Assembly (NCBI RefSeq): GCF_004339545.1
Contig: NZ_SMGD01000015.1
Location: 192,859 to 256,858, forward strand
DNA length: 64,000 nucleotides
DNA from: Celerinatantimonas diazotrophica
GTDB taxonomy: Bacteria; Pseudomonadota; Gammaproteobacteria; Enterobacterales; Celerinatantimonadaceae
Reading direction: 5' to 3'
Shown in pieces: positions 36,457-44,604 of this stretch. A program made the position numbers and the translations under genes. Each line of letters begins with the position of its first letter. Position 1 is the stretch's first letter. The notes below the pieces were generated by a model. The model saw only the letters and a program-made list of their open reading frames with translations, searched no databases and was not told the origin of the DNA.

Positions 36457-37227
36457 ATGTTAGCAGTCATCTCTCCGGCTAAAAGTTTAGATTTTAAAAC
36501 GTCAGCCCCGAAACGCGAATATACACAACCTATGTTGCTTGAACATAGCCAGATCTTGGCTGACAGGGCGAAACAACTCACTCCGGCGCAAATCGCTTCG
36601 TTAATGAAAATCAGCGATAAACTGGCGGGTTTGAATGCGGCTCGTTTTACTCAGTGGCAGACCCCATTTGTTGAGCCGCAGGCTAAAGCATCTATTTATG
36701 CGTTTACCGGTGATGTTTATACAGGGGTTGATGCGCTTTCTCTTGATGAGTCTGCGACACAATGGCTCAATGAGCACTTGCGCATTCTATCTGGTTTATA
36801 CGGAGTTTTGCGGCCGTTTGATCTGATGATGCCGTATCGGCTGGAAATGGGGATTAAGCTTGATAATTCTCGAGGTAAAGACTTATATGCATTTTGGGGA
36901 AATATCATCACCGATTTGCTAAATGAGGTGATTCGTGAACAACAAGCTGAATACCTCATTAACCTCGCATCAAACGAATATTTTAAATCGGTGAATGTTC
37001 AGCATTTGACGGTTCCAGTTATCAGCCCAGTTTTTAAAGATTTTAAGAATGGTCAGTATAAAATTATTAGTTTTTATGCGAAAAAGGCTCGCGGTATGAT
37101 GGTTCGGTATATGGCTGAGAATCAGCTTAAAACTCCCAATGAGCTGCTGCAATTTGATGTCGATGGTTATCGATATTGCCCTGATGAATCGACCGAGTTA
37201 ACTCCTGTGTTTAAGCGTCATCCGTAG
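36457..37227 (+). CDS. yaaA: Peroxide stress protein YaaA (DUF328)
   Basis: YaaA limits intracellular iron and oxidative DNA damage under peroxide stress in E. coli. The protein begins MLAVISPAKSLDF, a family hallmark, and continues with YAFTGDVYTGVDA, LSGLYGVLRPFDLMMPYRLEMG, NLASNEYFKSV and a C-terminal YAKKARGMMVRYMAEN. ATG 36457 after AAGGAC gives 256 residues (E. coli 258) and is preferred over the in-frame 36412 start. Confidence 0.93.
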   Translation: MLAVISPAKSLDFKTSAPKREYTQPMLLEHSQILADRAKQLTPAQIASLMKISDKLAGLNAARFTQWQTPFVEPQAKASIYAFTGDVYTGVDALSLDESATQWLNEHLRILSGLYGVLRPFDLMMPYRLEMGIKLDNSRGKDLYAFWGNIITDLLNEVIREQQAEYLINLASNEYFKSVNVQHLTVPVISPVFKDFKNGQYKIISFYAKKARGMMVRYMAENQLKTPNELLQFDVDGYRYCPDESTELTPVFKRHP

Positions 37228-37830
37228 TATAAACGGGTTTGTTAACATTCCTGTGATACGCTTCATTGGTTTGAGCGACTTGTGGTTGTGTTGGTTAATC
37301 TGGAGAGCGTGTTGGGTCAGCTGACCGTTAGTCACATATTCATGCCAATGATTGTTGAATTTCTATGGTATTCAAGCTGTAAAGTGATACCTAGATGGTG
37401 TTGATCTTTGGTGATTATTTTTGCAGCAATCATAGGCGGATTTAGGCAAGGCAAACGTTTGCCGTGTCGTCATTTTCCACAAAGAACGTTTAATGCTGAA
37501 TCAATCCGTCTCAGATGCGGTCCTTTGGGTTCTTTAAACGCATCCTGAACTTTGTTGCCCCCTGTTTGCTTAACTCATTCAGCAGCATAGGCTACGCTGC
37601 GTTCAAAATGCGTTTAATTGGAACAGACTCAACCACCAAAGAGCAACCCCCCTAGGGTGATGACAGCAAACCTGATGGTTTAACGAATTGGAATCATCAG
37701 TGATAGATTTTTTATAGCAAACAATTTATCTATCAGTGCGATGAGCAAAATGCTTTTTTCAAACCAAGGACAAACTATTAGAATTTGAGCCAATGTATTT
37801 GTCTTATTGTAAAGCAGATAGCTGGCTTTA
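37228..37830. other. Gene-free interval between yaaA and the glycosylase-like gene
   Basis: About 600 bases without a credible ORF. It contains an inverted-repeat unit at 37534-37617. No promoter or terminator could be assigned with confidence. Confidence 0.6.
37534..37617. repeat. Inverted-repeat unit with internal hairpin (possible small dispersed repeat)
   Basis: Positions 37534-37550 and 37601-37617 are inverted copies matching at 15 of 17 positions (TTAAACGCAT..GAAC). The 50-base loop contains a second hairpin, GCAGC-ATAGGCTAC-GCTGC. The structure resembles short, palindromic, non-coding repeats of gammaproteobacteria, but only one copy is in this window, so dispersal is unproven. Confidence 0.4.
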
Positions 37831-38436
37831 TTATTTAATATTACGGTTAACAGCGTGAGCAATGACTGGAACAAGTTCTGCTTCGAACCACGGATTCTTT
37901 CTTAGCCAGATGTTATTACGTGGTGATGGATGAGGGAGGGGAATGATGCTAGGAGCCCATGTCTGCCATTGTTTGACGGTTTCCGTTAAAGTTTTGGGGT
38001 GCGGGGTTGGCAAGTAGGCTTTTTGTGCGTATTGCCCTACCAATACCATAGTCTTGATATAGGGCATATGATCTAGCAGTGTTTGATGCCACTGTGGAGC
38101 ACATTCTTTACGTGGGGGTAAATCACCATGTTTGCCCCGACCCGGATAACAAAAGCCCATCGGTAAAATTGCGATAAGTTTGGGGTTGTAAAAGGTGTCT
38201 TTATCGATTCCCATCCATTGCCTGAGGCGATTGCCACTAGCATCATCCCAAGGGACACCGCTTTTATGTACTTTTAACCCTGGAGCTTGGCCTACGATTA
38301 AAATACGTGCATCTTGATGTACTTGGAGGATCGGGTGAGGACCTAGGGGTAAATACGTGTCACATAATTTGCAGCGTTTAATTTGGCATAATAAGTCGCT
38401 GAGATTTTCTTGGTGAGTAGAGATATGAGCAGACAT
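37831..38436 (-). CDS. Uracil-DNA glycosylase superfamily protein with likely Fe-S cluster
   Basis: The 201-residue protein has the UDG-superfamily motif A ILIVGQAPGLKVHKSGVPWDDASGNRLRQWM and the second motif PLPHPSPRN. Four cysteines, Cys22-x2-Cys25-x70-Cys96-x15-Cys112, match the spacing of the 4Fe-4S loop of family 4/5 uracil-DNA glycosylases. It is probably a base-excision repair enzyme, but activity on uracil is not certain because several branches of this superfamily act on other substrates. It is monocistronic on the minus strand. Confidence 0.82.
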   Translation of the reverse strand: MSAHISTHQENLSDLLCQIKRCKLCDTYLPLGPHPILQVHQDARILIVGQAPGLKVHKSGVPWDDASGNRLRQWMGIDKDTFYNPKLIAILPMGFCYPGRGKHGDLPPRKECAPQWHQTLLDHMPYIKTMVLVGQYAQKAYLPTPHPKTLTETVKQWQTWAPSIIPLPHPSPRNNIWLRKNPWFEAELVPVIAHAVNRNIK

Positions 38437-38633
38437 AGGATTTCCGTGAAATCGCGCATGAGCAGAACAAAACTATAATTTTAAGCAGAACGAATTCCAA
38501 TGTTAGTGGAGCATATGCCAGTTTTTCCCTCTAGGCCATATAATCGACTGTTATTAATCTGTTTTTATTAGAAATAAAGTGATTTATGCCACAAATCCTT
38601 TTGTAGCATATAATCAACCATCTCTTAAATCAC

Positions 38634-39824
38634 TTATTTATAAATATAATCACGGGTGAGTGGTAATACGTAACGGCCTGCTTTGGTCGCAACTAACTGA
38701 TGGAGCGCAACCCAGTTTTGGTGAAAAGCATAAGCACACCCGGCCAGATATACTCGCCAGATCCGAAAATGTTTTTCATCAACCATATTTTGCAGTTTTT
38801 CACTCTTCGCTTCAAAGCGCTCTGCCCAATGTTCTAGCGTAATTGCATAATGCCGGCGTAGGTTTTCAATATCGGTACTTTCAAGGCCGGCCCGGGTCAT
38901 TTCCTGTAAAACCAACCCAATATGAGGCAGTTCACCATTAGGGAAAACATATTTGTCGATAAATTCGCCACCACCTGCGGGTGCACCAGTGGATTCTGGA
39001 TCTGAAGAGGTGATCCCATGATTCATAAGAATGCCATCATCGACTAATAGTGAGTTCAATTTTGAAAAATACTCATGTAAATTTTTAAGGCCGACATGTT
39101 CAAACATCCCAACACTGGTTATCCGATCAAACTGACCAGTAACATCCCGATAATCTTGGAAGCGTACTTCACATCTGTCTTCCAGTCCGGCTTCTTTAAT
39201 GCGACGTTTGGCTTCTTCATATTGCTGTTCAGAAATCGTAATCCCTACGGCTTTAGCACCATATTTTTGTGCAGCTCGAATAATTAAAGCCCCCCAGCCG
39301 CAGCCGACATCCAATAAAGTTTGCCCTGGTTGTAAGCGAATTTTATTTAAGATGTGGTCTATTTTTTGTTCTTGAGCTTGATCTAGGCTGTCATCAAGTG
39401 AATGAAAATATCCGCAAGAATAAACCATATTTTTATCTAACCATTCACGGTAGAACTCATTGGACACATCGTAATGATAAGATATCGATTCTGCATCGAC
39501 TTTTTTTGAATGGTGGAATCGTTTGGATTTTGTTGCTGCCGGTAATCCATCATTAGATACTTCGACAAGCTGTGTCGCGATTTCAATGATATCTTGTACT
39601 TTGCCGTTTACCTGTAATTTTCCCTCTACATAGGCTTCGCCAAGACTGTCTAAAGATGGATGCATTAAGTAGCGTAATGCAGCAACCGATGGCACATTAA
39701 TGATTACCTTTGGGTCTTTAGCAAGGTCTATTTCCTTACCATTCCAAAGATGAATCCCCATGGGTAATTCGCGCTTGGACACAATATGCGTGACAAATTC
39801 ATCCAGTTTTCGTTCCCAAAACAT
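38634..39824 (-). CDS. cfa: Cyclopropane-fatty-acyl-phospholipid synthase
   Basis: Cfa methylates membrane phospholipid double bonds with SAM to form cyclopropane fatty acids. The 396-residue protein has the SAM motif LLDVGCGWGALIIRAAQKYG, ISYHYDVSNEFYREWLD, MVYSCGYF, SVGMFEHVGLKNL and GGEFIDKYVFPNGELPHIG. ATG 39824, preceded by GAGGAGG, is chosen over an upstream in-frame start at 39839. A sigmaS-like -10 element lies 72 bases upstream, in keeping with stationary-phase control in E. coli. Confidence 0.93.
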   Translation of the reverse strand: MFWERKLDEFVTHIVSKRELPMGIHLWNGKEIDLAKDPKVIINVPSVAALRYLMHPSLDSLGEAYVEGKLQVNGKVQDIIEIATQLVEVSNDGLPAATKSKRFHHSKKVDAESISYHYDVSNEFYREWLDKNMVYSCGYFHSLDDSLDQAQEQKIDHILNKIRLQPGQTLLDVGCGWGALIIRAAQKYGAKAVGITISEQQYEEAKRRIKEAGLEDRCEVRFQDYRDVTGQFDRITSVGMFEHVGLKNLHEYFSKLNSLLVDDGILMNHGITSSDPESTGAPAGGGEFIDKYVFPNGELPHIGLVLQEMTRAGLESTDIENLRRHYAITLEHWAERFEAKSEKLQNMVDEKHFRIWRVYLAGCAYAFHQNWVALHQLVATKAGRYVLPLTRDYIYK

Positions 39825-40569
39825 GGTTAACCTCCTCACATGAATACCGTCTCGTTGCTTTAAAATGCTGCTGTCAGAATCCCATCAGGCAGGACAGTGT
39901 AGGGAAGGGTAATCTATAATGAATTGATTATTTATAAATAAACCTTAAACTTGCCCAATTGAGCAAAGTCTAACTCACAGCGAAGTCATTTTTAATGGAT
40001 TGCTTTTCTGCTTATTTACATTTAAGTGAAAGGCATTCTGATTGTATCACACATGTAAGTTGACTCAAGTCGCATTTTAGAATAATTCATCCAGAGCGAT
40101 AAGTTAAGCTAATGGTCTTTCATTCAAAGGTGGTGGGAGTTGTTCGTATTTTCGGACATGAAGCTTTGTAAACGTATTGATATACAAAAAGTACTGGTTT
40201 AATCGTTGGTTTGGGTGGAATGCTTAGGGAGCATCCAAGATAAAAAATATCTCATACTTTTGTGCTTAATTATTCATCAATCATTAATTAATTCGCACCA
40301 TTTTTAATGATTCCTTATTTTATCCTGCCATCTAATCATAAATTCACATAAACTATAAATGAATGTAATGACCTTGAGATATATGAGCCATGCTGAAATG
40401 AGACTCATTTATCTAGCCTGTTTTTATTCGAAAGAATCAAAGCATTATCCATTTTTATGATGGACCTTCCTTATTGTACTCAAGTGCTGACAAGGAACCG
40501 AGCCTATTTAAGGGCAATATTGTTCAACTTTAGATGCTAGCTCTATAGTTTGCAGATAAGAACATAGAA
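39825..40569. other. AT-rich gene-free interval upstream of cfa
   Basis: About 740 bases between divergent cfa and the O-antigen-ligase-like gene hold no credible ORF. Apart from the possible cfa promoter and short weak hairpins, I see nothing. It presumably contains the control region of the + strand pair that follows. Confidence 0.6.
39896..39902 (-). promoter_or_regulatory. Possible sigmaS-type -10 element for cfa
   Basis: CTACACT on the minus strand is close to the sigmaS extended -10 (CTAYACT), about 72 bases before the cfa ATG. E. coli cfa has an RpoS promoter of this type. No convincing -35 is present, which is usual for sigmaS promoters. Confidence 0.35.
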
Positions 40570-41853
40570 GTGATTAATTCTACTGGTTATATTATGAATG
40601 TGTCTGAATTTAAATCCAAGCTGGTTGCGTATTGGTCTTCGGCAGGGATTTTTTTAATTTTCGCGATGGCCCTCACCGTGAGGAGTGGTTATAGTTATGG
40701 TGCCACATTATTGTTGTTAGGCGCTTTAGTCATGTTGGCATGTCGCTCTTGTGGTATTTTTGAAGGGCTTGATAAGGCTGATAAATATCTTTTAGCAACA
40801 TTTGTTATTTATGGACTGAGTTTTATATTGTTTCGATTTGTGCATGTGATCGAAGCGGCTGGTTTTGATAAACCATCAAGATTTGTCATTGGCGTTGTTC
40901 TCTATCTATTTTTGCGACGCTACCCGTTTAAAATCAATTGGTTGTGGTATGGCATTGCTATGGGAACGATTGCTGGCGTGATGATTGGTGGCTATGAACG
41001 GTTTGTCGAAGGGTTTTCTCGCGCTCAATCGAATCTGCATCCGATTATGTTTGGCGATATTAGCATGTTGCTTGGCTTGTTAAGCTTAACCGGTATTTTG
41101 TATTTTAAAGCCCTTAATGCTAATCGTAGCATCGTGTTTATGATGTTGGGGAGTGTGAGTGGCATTTTTGCTTCGATTTTATCTGGTTCTCGTGGGGGCT
41201 GGATTGCTTTGCCGGTGGCGATTATCTATATCTTCTGGCAAGGCAGAGAATTGTTGGGGAAAAAACAGGTCAGAATGATTTTTGCTGGATCGGTACTTCT
41301 TGCTGTCGCAGTGGGGTGTGTTCCCCAATTAGGCGTGAGCCAGCGGATTGAAGAGGCTACATCGAATATTCAAAATTATGTTAGTGGCCATAACGAAAAT
41401 ACCTCTGTAGGAATGCGTTTTCAGATGTGGAAGGCGGCCCTTTATATGTTTAGTGAACATCCCGTGCTAGGGGTGGGCAAATACGATCTTCGCCAATACA
41501 AACAACAACTAGCAGATCAAGGGATTATTGATCAAGCTGTTGTGCATTTTGGTCATGCACATAATGAATATCTCACGAATTTAAGTGAGTACGGTGCGAT
41601 TGGGTTTATTCTGTTGTTATTGGTCTATTTAGTTCCTATGCGGTTATTTGCGCAAAAAGTGATTCGTTATCGAAACCATTGGCAGTTGAAGAGTCTTGCC
41701 ATGGCCGGTGTTTTAGTGCCGGCTAGTTTTATGGATTTTGCTTTGACTCAGTCACTGTTTTCGCATAACTCAGGGGTTATGATTTATATTCTGGCCATTT
41801 TGATCATCTGGGCAGCCATTCGTAATCAAGAAATCTTACCCGTTAAGGAATAG
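40570..41853 (+). CDS. O-antigen ligase/polymerase (Wzy_C) family membrane protein
   Basis: A polytopic inner-membrane protein of about 420 residues with roughly ten hydrophobic segments. The large loop carries LSGSRGGWIALP and VHFGHAHNEYLTNLSEYG, both typical of O-antigen ligase (WaaL) and related Wzy_C proteins. It may attach glycan to lipid A-core or to another acceptor, but no LPS or glycosylation genes are in view. The first codon is GTG 40570 or ATG 40594; neither has a good Shine-Dalgarno. The next gene begins two bases after its stop. Confidence 0.75.
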   Translation: MINSTGYIMNVSEFKSKLVAYWSSAGIFLIFAMALTVRSGYSYGATLLLLGALVMLACRSCGIFEGLDKADKYLLATFVIYGLSFILFRFVHVIEAAGFDKPSRFVIGVVLYLFLRRYPFKINWLWYGIAMGTIAGVMIGGYERFVEGFSRAQSNLHPIMFGDISMLLGLLSLTGILYFKALNANRSIVFMMLGSVSGIFASILSGSRGGWIALPVAIIYIFWQGRELLGKKQVRMIFAGSVLLAVAVGCVPQLGVSQRIEEATSNIQNYVSGHNENTSVGMRFQMWKAALYMFSEHPVLGVGKYDLRQYKQQLADQGIIDQAVVHFGHAHNEYLTNLSEYGAIGFILLLLVYLVPMRLFAQKVIRYRNHWQLKSLAMAGVLVPASFMDFALTQSLFSHNSGVMIYILAILIIWAAIRNQEILPVKE

Positions 41854-41855
41854 CT

Positions 41856-42326
41856 ATGTTACAAGGCCAACTGAGCGAAATAGCTCTTATTGAACCGATT
41901 ACCCCCACTCTTGGCAAAATATTAAAGTCATTACTGGCTTCTTTAAATGCCGATGCTCCGGTTGGACGCTATGAAGTTCAAGGGGATAAACTTTTTTATA
42001 CCGTATCACAGGATAGAACCCAGCCGTTCGCTGAGCGTCGCAGTGAGTGCCATCGAAATTATCTCGATATTCAGGTGGTCTTATCCGGTGAAGAGTGCTA
42101 CGGCTACTCGTTAGAACCGTTGGAAAAAGTGACTGAAGACTTGTTCAATCAATGTGATTTAGCATTTGGTCAGCCTCGTAGCGAACGTTTTGTGACACTG
42201 CATTGTGGTGAGTTTATTGTATTTGCTCCGAACTGCCCTCATCGGCCTTTAATTGCTATTGATGATAAACCGGCCGAGGTAAAAAAGGCTGTCATTAAAG
42301 TTCATCGCTCACTTTTAAGTGAGTAG
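41856..42326 (+). CDS. YhcH/YjgK/YiaL family protein
   Basis: The 156-residue protein has the cupin-like DUF386 signature: ECHRNYLDIQVVLSGEECYGY in the centre and FVIFAPNCPHRP-type motif (FIVFAPNCPHRPLIAI) near the C terminus, with VKKAVIKVH at the end. Members occur in sialic acid, galactose and other sugar operons, and the biochemical role is unsettled. It follows the ligase-like gene by two bases, so they are likely cotranscribed, suggesting a link to surface sugar handling. Confidence 0.85.
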   Translation: MLQGQLSEIALIEPITPTLGKILKSLLASLNADAPVGRYEVQGDKLFYTVSQDRTQPFAERRSECHRNYLDIQVVLSGEECYGYSLEPLEKVTEDLFNQCDLAFGQPRSERFVTLHCGEFIVFAPNCPHRPLIAIDDKPAEVKKAVIKVHRSLLSE

Positions 42327-42430
42327 TATTTGATTACTGGATCTTTTGCTCTTTATCTACATACTTATAAATGATCGCATGGGATGATGCTCAAGATCTG
42401 GCCTTAGTTTTGCTCATAGCCAACTGTAGT

Positions 42431-42461
42431 AAAAAAAAGGCTAAGCAAATTTTGCTTAGCC
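42431..42461 (-). terminator. GcvB Rho-independent terminator
   Basis: GGCTAAGCAAA (42461-42451 on the minus strand) pairs perfectly with TTTGCTTAGCC (42449-42439), followed by eight Ts (42438-42431). This orientation fits only a minus-strand transcript; no protein gene upstream on that strand could use it. Confidence 0.9.
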
Positions 42462-42622
42462 AAGAAGTGATTTGACAGACAAGTCAAATGTACAGGAGGT
42501 AAGTCGGCAAAGAGCCGACTAATGCAAACACAACATCGCAACCAAATAACCACTATAAAATGGTTGGACTTATATCTGTAGCAGATGGAGCTCTGCAACA
42601 TTTAGAAGCCCCCGTTTGGTGC
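42431..42622 (-). ncRNA. gcvB: GcvB small regulatory RNA
   Basis: The transcript is divergent from gcvA, as in E. coli. On the minus strand it contains GCGATGTTGTGTTTGCAT (about 42540-42521), equivalent to the GU-rich R1 seed of E. coli GcvB, then an AGTCGGC/GCCGACT hairpin (42520-42502), CCTGTACATTT (42496-42486) and GTCTGTC (42480-42474), in the same order as the conserved 3' half of E. coli GcvB, and a terminal hairpin with eight Us. Its length of about 190 nt compares with about 200 in E. coli. GcvB, with Hfq, represses many amino acid and peptide transport mRNAs by base-pairing through R1. The 5' end is inferred from the promoter and may shift by several bases. Confidence 0.88.
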
Positions 42623-42628
42623 AAGTGC

Positions 42629-42657
42629 ACTATATTGGTTTACTGGATTGGCGGCAA
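42629..42657 (-). promoter_or_regulatory. gcvB promoter
   Basis: On the minus strand TTGCCG (42657-42652), a 17-base spacer and TATAGT (42634-42629) precede the predicted RNA start by about seven bases. In E. coli this promoter is activated by GcvA with glycine. A TATAAT at 42667-42672 on the + strand is a plausible -10 for gcvA, so the two promoters are close and could share GcvA sites. Confidence 0.6.
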
Positions 42658-42713
42658 TAGATAAATTATAATCCACTGAGATTAGAAAATTTTATCCGTT
42701 AACAGGTTGTTAA

Positions 42714-43628
42714 ATGGCTCGTCGTTTACCCCCACTAAATGCATTGAAAGCCTTTGAAGCTGCGGCAAGGCACTTGAGTTTTACACGTGCTGCAGAAGAG
42801 TTATTTGTGACTCAGGCAGCTGTGAGTCACCAGATCAAAGGACTTGAAGAGTATTTAGGTCTTAAATTATTTCGTCGTAAAAACCGCTCTCTACTTTTAA
42901 CCGAAGAAGGGCAAAGTTATTTTTTAGATATTAAAGATATTTTTATCTCTTTAAGTGAGGCGACCGATCGATTACTCGCCCGCGGTGAAAAGGGGGCAAT
43001 TTCTGTAAGTTTGCAACCAAGTTTTGCCATTCAGTGGCTCGTGCCTAGGTTGTCGCAATTTAGTCAGTTACATCCAGATATTGATGTGCGAATCAAAGCG
43101 CTTGATATGAATGAAGGCTCATTAACTGATGATGTTGATGTGGCTGTTTATTATGGACGTGGTAAATGGAGTGGACTAAGAGCTGATAAATTACATACTG
43201 AATATCTAATTCCCGTCTGTTCACCGCTGTTGCTCAATGGTGATAAGCCGTTAAATAAACCCGAAGATTTGCGTTACCACACATTGTTGCATGATTCATC
43301 GCGACGTGACTGGAAGGCTTGGTTTAAACAAATTGGGGTAAAGGTGGATGTGAATCAGGGACCTATCTTTTCTCACTCAACGATGGTGTTACAGGCTGCC
43401 ATTTATGGCCAAGGGGTGGCGCTCGGCCATTCTGTGCTGGCGAAACCTGAAATTGAAGCAGGCCGATTGGTTTGTCCATTTGAGCAGGTTTTGATGAGTC
43501 AGAATGCCTATTATTTGGTTTGCCATCCATCGCAGGCTGAGCAGGGTAAAATCGTGGCATTCCGTGACTGGATGGTTAATTTGGTCAATGAAGAGCAGCG
43601 TGAATTCGGAGCCGATGTTGTTGAATAG
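42714..43628 (+). CDS. gcvA: Glycine cleavage system transcriptional regulator GcvA (LysR family)
   Basis: GcvA activates the glycine cleavage genes and gcvB when glycine is present. The 304-residue protein starts MARRLPPLNALKAFEAAARHLSFTRAAEELFVTQAAVSHQIKGLEEYLGLKLFRR, the winged HTH typical of GcvA, and has a LysR substrate domain thereafter. The divergent gcvB gene and the downstream ygdD-rlmM order match E. coli. Its 3' end overlaps the following hydrolase gene by 14 bases. Confidence 0.92.
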   Translation: MARRLPPLNALKAFEAAARHLSFTRAAEELFVTQAAVSHQIKGLEEYLGLKLFRRKNRSLLLTEEGQSYFLDIKDIFISLSEATDRLLARGEKGAISVSLQPSFAIQWLVPRLSQFSQLHPDIDVRIKALDMNEGSLTDDVDVAVYYGRGKWSGLRADKLHTEYLIPVCSPLLLNGDKPLNKPEDLRYHTLLHDSSRRDWKAWFKQIGVKVDVNQGPIFSHSTMVLQAAIYGQGVALGHSVLAKPEIEAGRLVCPFEQVLMSQNAYYLVCHPSQAEQGKIVAFRDWMVNLVNEEQREFGADVVE

Positions 43629-44256
43629 CCCATCCAGTGTTTTGCAAGGGCCTAAAGATGCTCCTCTGTTGGTGTTAGCGCATGGTGCAGGAGCTGGGAT
43701 GGACCACGAATTTTTTCAGCTGTTGGTTCCCTTGTTGATTGATGAGATTGCGGTTCTGCGTTTTAATTTTCCGTATATGCAGCGTATGCTCAGTGAGCAA
43801 AAACGGCGGCCTCCGGATCGCTTTAATGTGCTTGTCGATGCGTTCAATCAAGTGATTCCAACCGACTGGTCTGCTCCTATTTTTATTGGTGGTAAATCGA
43901 TGGGGGGAAGGATCGCAACTCATGTCGCATTAGATAATTCAAAGTTATCGGGTGTGATTGTGTTAGGCTTTCCGTTCCATCCGCCGGGTAAGCCAGAGCG
44001 AAATAAAGGTGAACATTTGCCCAAACTGACCAAGCCGTTATTGATTGCTCAAGGGCAGCGAGATCCTTTTGGAAATTGTTCTGAAATAACCTCTGATATG
44101 TTACCCGACAAGTCCCAACTATATTGGCTTCATGATGGTGAACATAGTTTTAAGCCGCGTAAGAAAAGTGGCTTAAGCTGGCAAGATAATTTACAAAGTG
44201 TTGCATTACAAATGAAAGGTTTTATTCAATGTCATATTCATTCCCTTGGCGACTAG
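43615..44256 (+). CDS. Alpha/beta hydrolase-fold protein
   Basis: The 213-residue protein has LAHGAGAGMDHEFF near the N terminus, a nucleophile elbow GGKSMGGRIAT (Ser in GxSMGG), an acidic residue in IAQGQRDPFG and a late His in LHDGEHSFKPRKKSG. This is the KANL3/Tex30-like dienelactone-hydrolase type; the substrate is unknown. ATG 43615, preceded by CGGAG, overlaps gcvA by 14 bases; an earlier ATG at 43504 lies inside gcvA and gives an atypical N terminus. It overlaps ygdD by 28 bases, so gcvA-hydrolase-ygdD-rlmM appears to be one transcript. Confidence 0.85.
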   Translation: MLLNSPSSVLQGPKDAPLLVLAHGAGAGMDHEFFQLLVPLLIDEIAVLRFNFPYMQRMLSEQKRRPPDRFNVLVDAFNQVIPTDWSAPIFIGGKSMGGRIATHVALDNSKLSGVIVLGFPFHPPGKPERNKGEHLPKLTKPLLIAQGQRDPFGNCSEITSDMLPDKSQLYWLHDGEHSFKPRKKSGLSWQDNLQSVALQMKGFIQCHIHSLGD

Positions 44257-44600
44257 CCATTGCGATTGGTGGTTTGCTTGCCGTTGTGATGGGCGCAAGC
44301 GCTGCACATGGTTTATCTCATCTACTCGCCCAGCAAGCGCTTGGCTGGATCCACACGGCGGTTATGTATCAATTGATTCATTTAGGATGTGCTTTGGCTG
44401 TGGCGAATAGCGCCACCCGTAGTGGTAAATTCTGGATTGTTGGCAGCTGGTGTTTTTCGGGTAGTCTTTATCTATTAGCTGTGTTACCTGAGCATCTTCG
44501 TGCATCTTTGGCGATGATGATTGGTCCAATCACTCCTATTGGGGGCATTTTGATGATGGTTGGTTGGGTGATGCTGATTAAAGTGAAACACGCAGGGTAA
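44229..44600 (+). CDS. ygdD: YgdD/DUF423 family membrane protein
   Basis: A 123-residue inner-membrane protein with four hydrophobic helices; GGLLAVVMGASAAHGL, YQLIHLGCALAVA and GPITPIGGILMMVGW are family features. Its function is unknown. It starts inside the 3' end of the hydrolase gene and lies directly before rlmM, as ygdD does in E. coli. Confidence 0.9.
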   Translation: MSYSFPWRLAIAIGGLLAVVMGASAAHGLSHLLAQQALGWIHTAVMYQLIHLGCALAVANSATRSGKFWIVGSWCFSGSLYLLAVLPEHLRASLAMMIGPITPIGGILMMVGWVMLIKVKHAG

Positions 44601-44604
44601 ATTT

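Noticed and set aside
37680-37874. 64-codon minus-strand frame overlapping the glycosylase 3' end
   Set aside because: Overlaps a real gene, low-complexity hydrophobic composition, no start signal.
40130-40260. Weak hairpin near GGAATGCT/AGCATCC in the cfa upstream gap
   Set aside because: Short stem with a mismatch, no U-tract and no gene ending nearby.
42404-42601. 65-codon minus-strand frame upstream of gcvA
   Set aside because: It lies across the GcvB RNA and its terminator hairpin; the RNA explains the sequence conservation.
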